From assembly GCA_029259725.1 (NCBI GenBank), contig JAJDER010000135.1, positions 1 to 45,616 on the forward strand: a DNA stretch of 45,616 nt. The letters are read 5' to 3'. This document shows, piece by piece, positions 41,783 to 45,616 of the stretch. The notes under the pieces are model-generated. The model ran no database searches, was not told the DNA's origin, and saw only the letters and a program-made list of their open reading frames with translations. Every line of letters starts with the position of its first letter. The stretch's first letter is position 1. This stretch comes from Planctomycetota bacterium. Lineage in GTDB: Bacteria; Planctomycetota; B15-G4. A program made the position numbers and the translations under genes.

Positions 41783-41995
41783 CTCTACTTGGCGACCCGG
41801 AGAGGGTGTCCCGTGACTCTCCTCTCCCGTGTCCTCGCTTCCGGGCCTCTTTCCGGGTCGCCTTTCTCCACCGCCGACGCGGCGCTCCGACGGGCACGGG
41901 ACAGCCCACGCGTGCGGGTCGGCCTGAGGTCGAGTGCCCTCGACGGTCGAGGAAGATAGGCTCTCGCCCTTCCTCCCCCGGGTCGATCTCCCCAC

Positions 41996-43201
41996 GTGCC
42001 GTCATCCTCAGAGCGACATCCCCGCGTTCCCCTGGTTCCCGCCTCCACCGATGTCGTGGAGCGCGAAACGGGGCCGAGCCAGGACGTGTCCGCCTACTCC
42101 GCGCTGGCCCTCGGCCCGATCGCCGTGGATCTCGGTCCGGCCGAGTCCCTGCCGGTGCTGGCCCTGCCGGACGCCCGCACCGACCATGCGTCGCGCATCG
42201 TCGCGGCCTGCGCGGAACGCGTCGAGTTGTCGCTCATCCCGGGTCACCCGGACGACGCGGCGCTGGCGCAACTGCGCGACGCGATCTGGCCGGCCTGCCA
42301 CCTGACCGCGGTGTACCGCGGCGAGTCCTCCGGCTCGGTCACGCGCCACACGCTCGGCTCGCGTCAGCTCATGGAGGAGCGCTTCGAGGCGCCCCTCTCC
42401 GGCGCCCCCTGCACGGTGATCTACGTGCGCCTGCGCACCGACGCCATGGGCATGGCCAACACACGCGCGAAGTTCGACACGACCGCGGTGGGCTGGAACG
42501 GCATGCCCGGCTCCCCCACCTACGGCCACTACCGCTGGATGCGCAAGCTCATCGCCGACGTGGCCGGGCCCGTCGACGGACTGGCCACCCTCGATGCCGG
42601 ATGCGGCACGGGCTGGGTCGGCATCGAGGCGGCGCTCGCCGGTGCACGCGTGTCGGCCTTCGATGCAAGCTCCGCGATGGTCGACCTGGCCAAGGAGAAC
42701 GCGGTGGACGTGGGCGTGCCGCTGGACGGGCGCGTCGGCTTCGTCGAGGAGGTGCCCTTCGAGGACCCCTTCGACGTGGTGCTCAACTCGGGCGTGATCA
42801 GCTTCGCGCCCGACCCGGCCCTGTACATCGAACGCCTCGACGCTCTGGTCAAGCCCGGCGGCCTGCTCGTCATCGGCGACATCAACCCGCTCTCGAGAGG
42901 CTTCGCGCGGCGACGGCGACGCATGCCGCTGCTGCCGAGCCGCGAGCTCAACGGCCTGCCGCGCGCCGAGGCGACGCGCCTGCTCGCGGCCCGCGGCTAC
43001 GTGATCGAGAAGGCCCTGTACTACCAGATCACCTTCCCGGTGCCCGAACTCATGGCCGCGAGCGAGAAGCAGGCCAGGGGTTTCGGCTGCGGCCTGATGC
43101 TCGGCCTGAACAAGCTGGCCGCCAGCCTGGACGGAACACTGGGTTCGCCGGGGACGTCGCTCTTCGACTCCTGGATCCTGCGTGCCCGCAAGCCGGGCTG
43201 A
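41996..43201 (+). CDS. Class I SAM-dependent methyltransferase
   Basis: 401 aa from a GTG without a strong ribosome site. An N-terminal ~120-residue region has no family I recognise. The Rossmann domain is at ~180-320: motif I LDAGCGTGWVGIEAALAGAR with the acidic strand VSAFDAS, then FDVVLNSGVISFAPDP and LKPGGLLVIGDINPLSRGF. The helix before motif I (GHYRWMRKLIADV) is as in small-molecule and lipid methyltransferases (UbiE/Bud23-like). The substrate is unknown. The next gene starts 4 bases after the stop, so they are one operon. Confidence 0.9.
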   Translation: MPSSSERHPRVPLVPASTDVVERETGPSQDVSAYSALALGPIAVDLGPAESLPVLALPDARTDHASRIVAACAERVELSLIPGHPDDAALAQLRDAIWPACHLTAVYRGESSGSVTRHTLGSRQLMEERFEAPLSGAPCTVIYVRLRTDAMGMANTRAKFDTTAVGWNGMPGSPTYGHYRWMRKLIADVAGPVDGLATLDAGCGTGWVGIEAALAGARVSAFDASSAMVDLAKENAVDVGVPLDGRVGFVEEVPFEDPFDVVLNSGVISFAPDPALYIERLDALVKPGGLLVIGDINPLSRGFARRRRRMPLLPSRELNGLPRAEATRLLAARGYVIEKALYYQITFPVPELMAASEKQARGFGCGLMLGLNKLAASLDGTLGSPGTSLFDSWILRARKPG

Positions 43202-43205
43202 CGCG

Positions 43206-45056
43206 ATGTTGCTGCCGCTGCTCCTCGCCGTGTGGTTGTGTGCCGCGACCGATACGGCGCTGACCCGACTGGCGACACCCTGGCGCGCGGCGACCCTGGA
43301 CCTGTCCATCGAGAGCCTGGCCGCGTGGGCGGCACTGGCACTGCTGGTGGCCTGGCCCGCCGCGTGGACGGCGAAGCGGATCGGCACCCGGCTCGGCGCC
43401 GCGTTGCTGTGGACCGCGGTCCCGGTGGCACTGCATGCCGTGCTGCGCGTGCCCCTGCGCATGCCCGGCGGACTGTCCGAGAGCTCGACCTGGATCGCCG
43501 TGGGCAGCGTGCTGCTGGCCGCGCTGGCCGTGGTGCTCCTGGCCCGCACGCTCGAACGGCGCAAGCCCGCACGCCTCCTCGGCCTGGCCCTGGCGCTGGT
43601 CGGCGCCGTGGCCCTGCTGCCGCTCGGCGGCGCACCGTCCCCCGAACCCCAGACCGTGCCCACCTCGGGCGCCGAGCGCCCCAACCTGCTGTTGCTCGTG
43701 TGGGACACGACGCGCGTCGACCACACCTCGCTCGGAACCGGCGATCGCGACACGACTCCACACCTGTCGGCACTGGCCGCTCGCGGCCGCGTGTTCGATC
43801 AGGCCTATGCCTCGACCGTGTTCACGCTCAGTTCACACGCGTCCATGCTCACCGGACTCCCCCCGGCGCTGCACGGCACGACGAAACGCGCGCAGAGCAT
43901 CAAGGCCACGACGCTGGCCGAGCACCTGCGCGCCGCCGGCTACCGGACGGGCGCCTTCGTGGGCACTTCGGTGCTCACCGGCGGCAACGGCCTGGAGGCG
44001 GGCTTCGACGTCTACGACGACCTGGTCGATCCCCCGCTCTGCGCGACGCACCTCTGGGCCGCGATCCACGACGTGCAGGCAGCGCTCGCCGCCGCGCACC
44101 CGACGTTCCGCGGCAACGGCCTCCCGCACTGGTTCCAGGACTTCCAGCGCCCGGCGTCGGACGTGCTCGCTCGCGCGGCGGCGTTCGCCAACGATGAGCG
44201 CTTCTCCGAGGACCCACGGCCGTGGTTCCTGTTCGTGAACCTGTTCGACGTCCACTGGCCCTATCTTCCGAGCGACGAGGCCACGGGCCGTTGGGTGACC
44301 GAGTACGACGGCCCGCTGGACGGCTACCTCTTCCGCGCGGACGACCTGCCCGCCGACTACGTGACCGACGCCGACGACCGCAGCCACGTCGGCAACCTGT
44401 ACGACGCCGAGATGTGGCAGCTCGACCGTGACGTGGACGCCTTCCTGTCCGCCCTCGACGTCGGCAGCGGGGAGACCGCGGTGGTCATGACCAGCGACCA
44501 CGGCGAAGGCTTCGGCGAGGCCGACACCTGGAGTCACGAGCACCTGCACGGCCCGCAGACCCACGTCCCGCTGGTGGTCTTCGCGCCGGGGTTCGTGGAG
44601 CCGGGCCGGGAGGCGTCCCCGGTCTCGGGCATGGACGTGGCGCCCACGCTGCTGCGGCTCGCGTCGGTGGACCTGCCCGGCGACGTGCCCATGGCCGGTG
44701 TCGACCTGACCGAGCCGATCGATCCCGAGCGCATCCTGTTCGTCCAGGACCCCGACAAGATCGATCGCAGCCAGAACTCGGCGGCCGCCATCCGCGGTCG
44801 CTTCAAGCTGCTGTCGCGCGACGGGCGGCGCACGCTCCACGACCTGCTCGACGATCCGATGGACCGGACCCCCCTCGCGCCGAAGCATCCGCTGGTGTCG
44901 GCCGTGGTGGCCGACGCTCCCGACACCCTGCTCGGGGCCCGCGCGGCCGCCGACGAGGGCTTCGACAACATCGACACGCTCCGGGCCCTGGGATACCTGG
45001 ACGTCGTCGACGAGGCGCGCGCGTCCACCGACGAGGACACCGGCCGGGACGGCTGA
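43206..45056 (+). CDS. Membrane sulfatase-fold (alkaline phosphatase superfamily) hydrolase or transferase
   Basis: 616 aa. Four to five N-terminal TM helices (~1-140) and a catalytic domain from ~155. Metal-site motifs: LLVWDTTRVDHTSLG, HWPYLP, VVMTSDHGEGFGE and HEHLHGPQTHVPLVVF. In the nucleophile position, where sulfatases have C/S-x-P-x-R before LLTG, this protein has TLSSHASMLTG: Thr as nucleophile candidate and no Pro or Arg. Thr is the nucleophile in phospho-transferases such as LtaS and EptA, so this may act on phosphodiesters rather than sulfates. The start is the ATG at 43206; a GTG at 43182 would overlap the upstream gene. Confidence 0.9.
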   Translation: MLLPLLLAVWLCAATDTALTRLATPWRAATLDLSIESLAAWAALALLVAWPAAWTAKRIGTRLGAALLWTAVPVALHAVLRVPLRMPGGLSESSTWIAVGSVLLAALAVVLLARTLERRKPARLLGLALALVGAVALLPLGGAPSPEPQTVPTSGAERPNLLLLVWDTTRVDHTSLGTGDRDTTPHLSALAARGRVFDQAYASTVFTLSSHASMLTGLPPALHGTTKRAQSIKATTLAEHLRAAGYRTGAFVGTSVLTGGNGLEAGFDVYDDLVDPPLCATHLWAAIHDVQAALAAAHPTFRGNGLPHWFQDFQRPASDVLARAAAFANDERFSEDPRPWFLFVNLFDVHWPYLPSDEATGRWVTEYDGPLDGYLFRADDLPADYVTDADDRSHVGNLYDAEMWQLDRDVDAFLSALDVGSGETAVVMTSDHGEGFGEADTWSHEHLHGPQTHVPLVVFAPGFVEPGREASPVSGMDVAPTLLRLASVDLPGDVPMAGVDLTEPIDPERILFVQDPDKIDRSQNSAAAIRGRFKLLSRDGRRTLHDLLDDPMDRTPLAPKHPLVSAVVADAPDTLLGARAAADEGFDNIDTLRALGYLDVVDEARASTDEDTGRDG

Positions 45057-45186
45057 GAGCGCCTCGCCCGCGCCCCGGTCCTCCCTGGCGGGAAGGGCCG
45101 CGGCCCCGGACCGTCCCAAGCCCCGTGTGTTTTTCCGGCGCCCGCTTCGAGCGCCCCGCCGACCGGGGCCGTACCCCTGGAGAAAC

Positions 45187-45616
45187 ATGGACGCGACCGG
45201 CCCGCCGGGCCCGACCGGCACTCATCCACTGGAGTTGCTGGAGGCCGCCCAAGGGGGCGACCCGGATGCCGTCTCGACGCTGTATCGCGCAGAACACCCT
45301 CAGGTCTTCCGCCTCTGCCTCGGCTTCCTCGCCGACGCCACCGAAGCGGAGGACGCGGCCCAGGACGCCATGCTCAAGCTGCTCGACCGCCTCGACGCCT
45401 ACGACCGCGCCCGCAGCTGGCGGGCCTGGCGCAACACGGTCGTGCTGAACCTGTGCCGCGATCGCCTGCGCCGATCGAGCGCGCGCCGTCGGGCCGAGGA
45501 CGTGGCCGGCGAGTGGCCCCACCGCCCGCTGCCGTCGCCCGAGGAGCTGGCCCGACGCGCCGAGGTGAACGAGCTGGTCACCCGGGCGCTGGCCGTCCTG
45601 ACGCCGCGCGAGCGCG
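45187..45616 (+). CDS. ECF-type RNA polymerase sigma factor, 3' end cut by window
   Basis: At least 143 codons from the ATG at 45187 (TGGAG 6 bases upstream), open to the end of the window. Region 2 (~30-95) reads LYRAEHPQVFRLCLGFLADA, EAEDAAQDAMLKLLDRLDAY and RSWRAWRNTVVLNLCRDRLR, the typical -10-recognition and core-binding part. Region 4 begins near the end (VNELVTRALAVLTPRER) and is truncated. No anti-sigma factor is visible yet. In Planctomycetota such factors often control surface or stress genes. The 130 bases before it contain a GGGCCGCGGCCC palindrome and a T-run that could end the sulfatase-fold operon. Confidence 0.9.
   Translation, partial: MDATGPPGPTGTHPLELLEAAQGGDPDAVSTLYRAEHPQVFRLCLGFLADATEAEDAAQDAMLKLLDRLDAYDRARSWRAWRNTVVLNLCRDRLRRSSARRRAEDVAGEWPHRPLPSPEELARRAEVNELVTRALAVLTPRER

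Noticed and set aside
42008-43753. 581-aa minus-strand frame over the methyltransferase
   Set aside because: Shadow frame: Arg/His/Ala-rich, no domains, opposite to a gene with clear SAM motifs.

Overview
The window is high-GC bacterial DNA whose gene content fits Planctomycetota best. The pointers are secreted proteins with FG-GAP or beta-helix bodies that share a C-terminal domain ending in a 'YFQYWIVD..GP.GFAASN' pattern, a complete moxR-DUF58-batABCDE block, a sensor Ser/Thr kinase, a stand-alone BY-kinase, and many GTG starts in 4-base GTGA/ATGA overlaps. The phylum is an inference from content and style; no rRNA is present to settle it.

Layout. 1-1740: visibly lower GC, two unknown minus-strand genes, and three copies of a ~40-bp palindromic repeat that resembles integron attC sites. 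1741-4735: two secreted proteins (FG-GAP propeller and parallel beta-helix) sharing a C-terminal domain. 4974-5048: tRNA-Gln(UUG). 5443-10478: a plus-strand operon of DUF2092-like lipoprotein, DUF6515-like protein, CHASE-Ser/Thr kinase and coiled-coil lipoprotein. 10525-13940: cinA, a 65-aa conserved small protein, an exported VOC protein and ychF. 14056-14659: a non-coding inverted-repeat element with a third partial copy. 14658-17443: tatC, comB and a membrane coiled-coil protein ending in a BRCT-like domain. 17635-20723: coaE, rho and a TlpA-like thioredoxin lipoprotein. 20749-29436: eight tightly coupled minus-strand genes forming the Bat system. 29698-39824: recG, an SUMF1-like exported protein with two coupled unknown genes, aroA, a TraB/PrgY-like protein, a BY-kinase and an acyl-CoA dehydrogenase. 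39895-45056: a complete cobalamin riboswitch with its promoter leads into a secreted calcium-loop beta-propeller protein, followed by a SAM methyltransferase and a membrane sulfatase-fold protein. 45187-end: a truncated ECF sigma factor.

How the parts work together. In the Bat operon a MoxR AAA+ ATPase probably remodels or activates membrane VWA proteins (BatA/BatB) that assemble with BatC/D/E at the envelope. The DUF2092-to-kinase operon looks like a periplasm-sensing unit: two exported small proteins, a kinase with an extracytoplasmic CHASE sensor, and a lipoprotein. The strongest candidate for something undescribed is the B12-riboswitch-controlled secreted propeller: the gene is not a known B12 synthesis or transport gene, so it may be a cobalamin-responsive envelope protein. 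The attC-like repeats at the left edge, the BRCT-like domain on a membrane coiled-coil protein, and the inverted-repeat element with a structure-conserved hairpin are the other points that need a second look.
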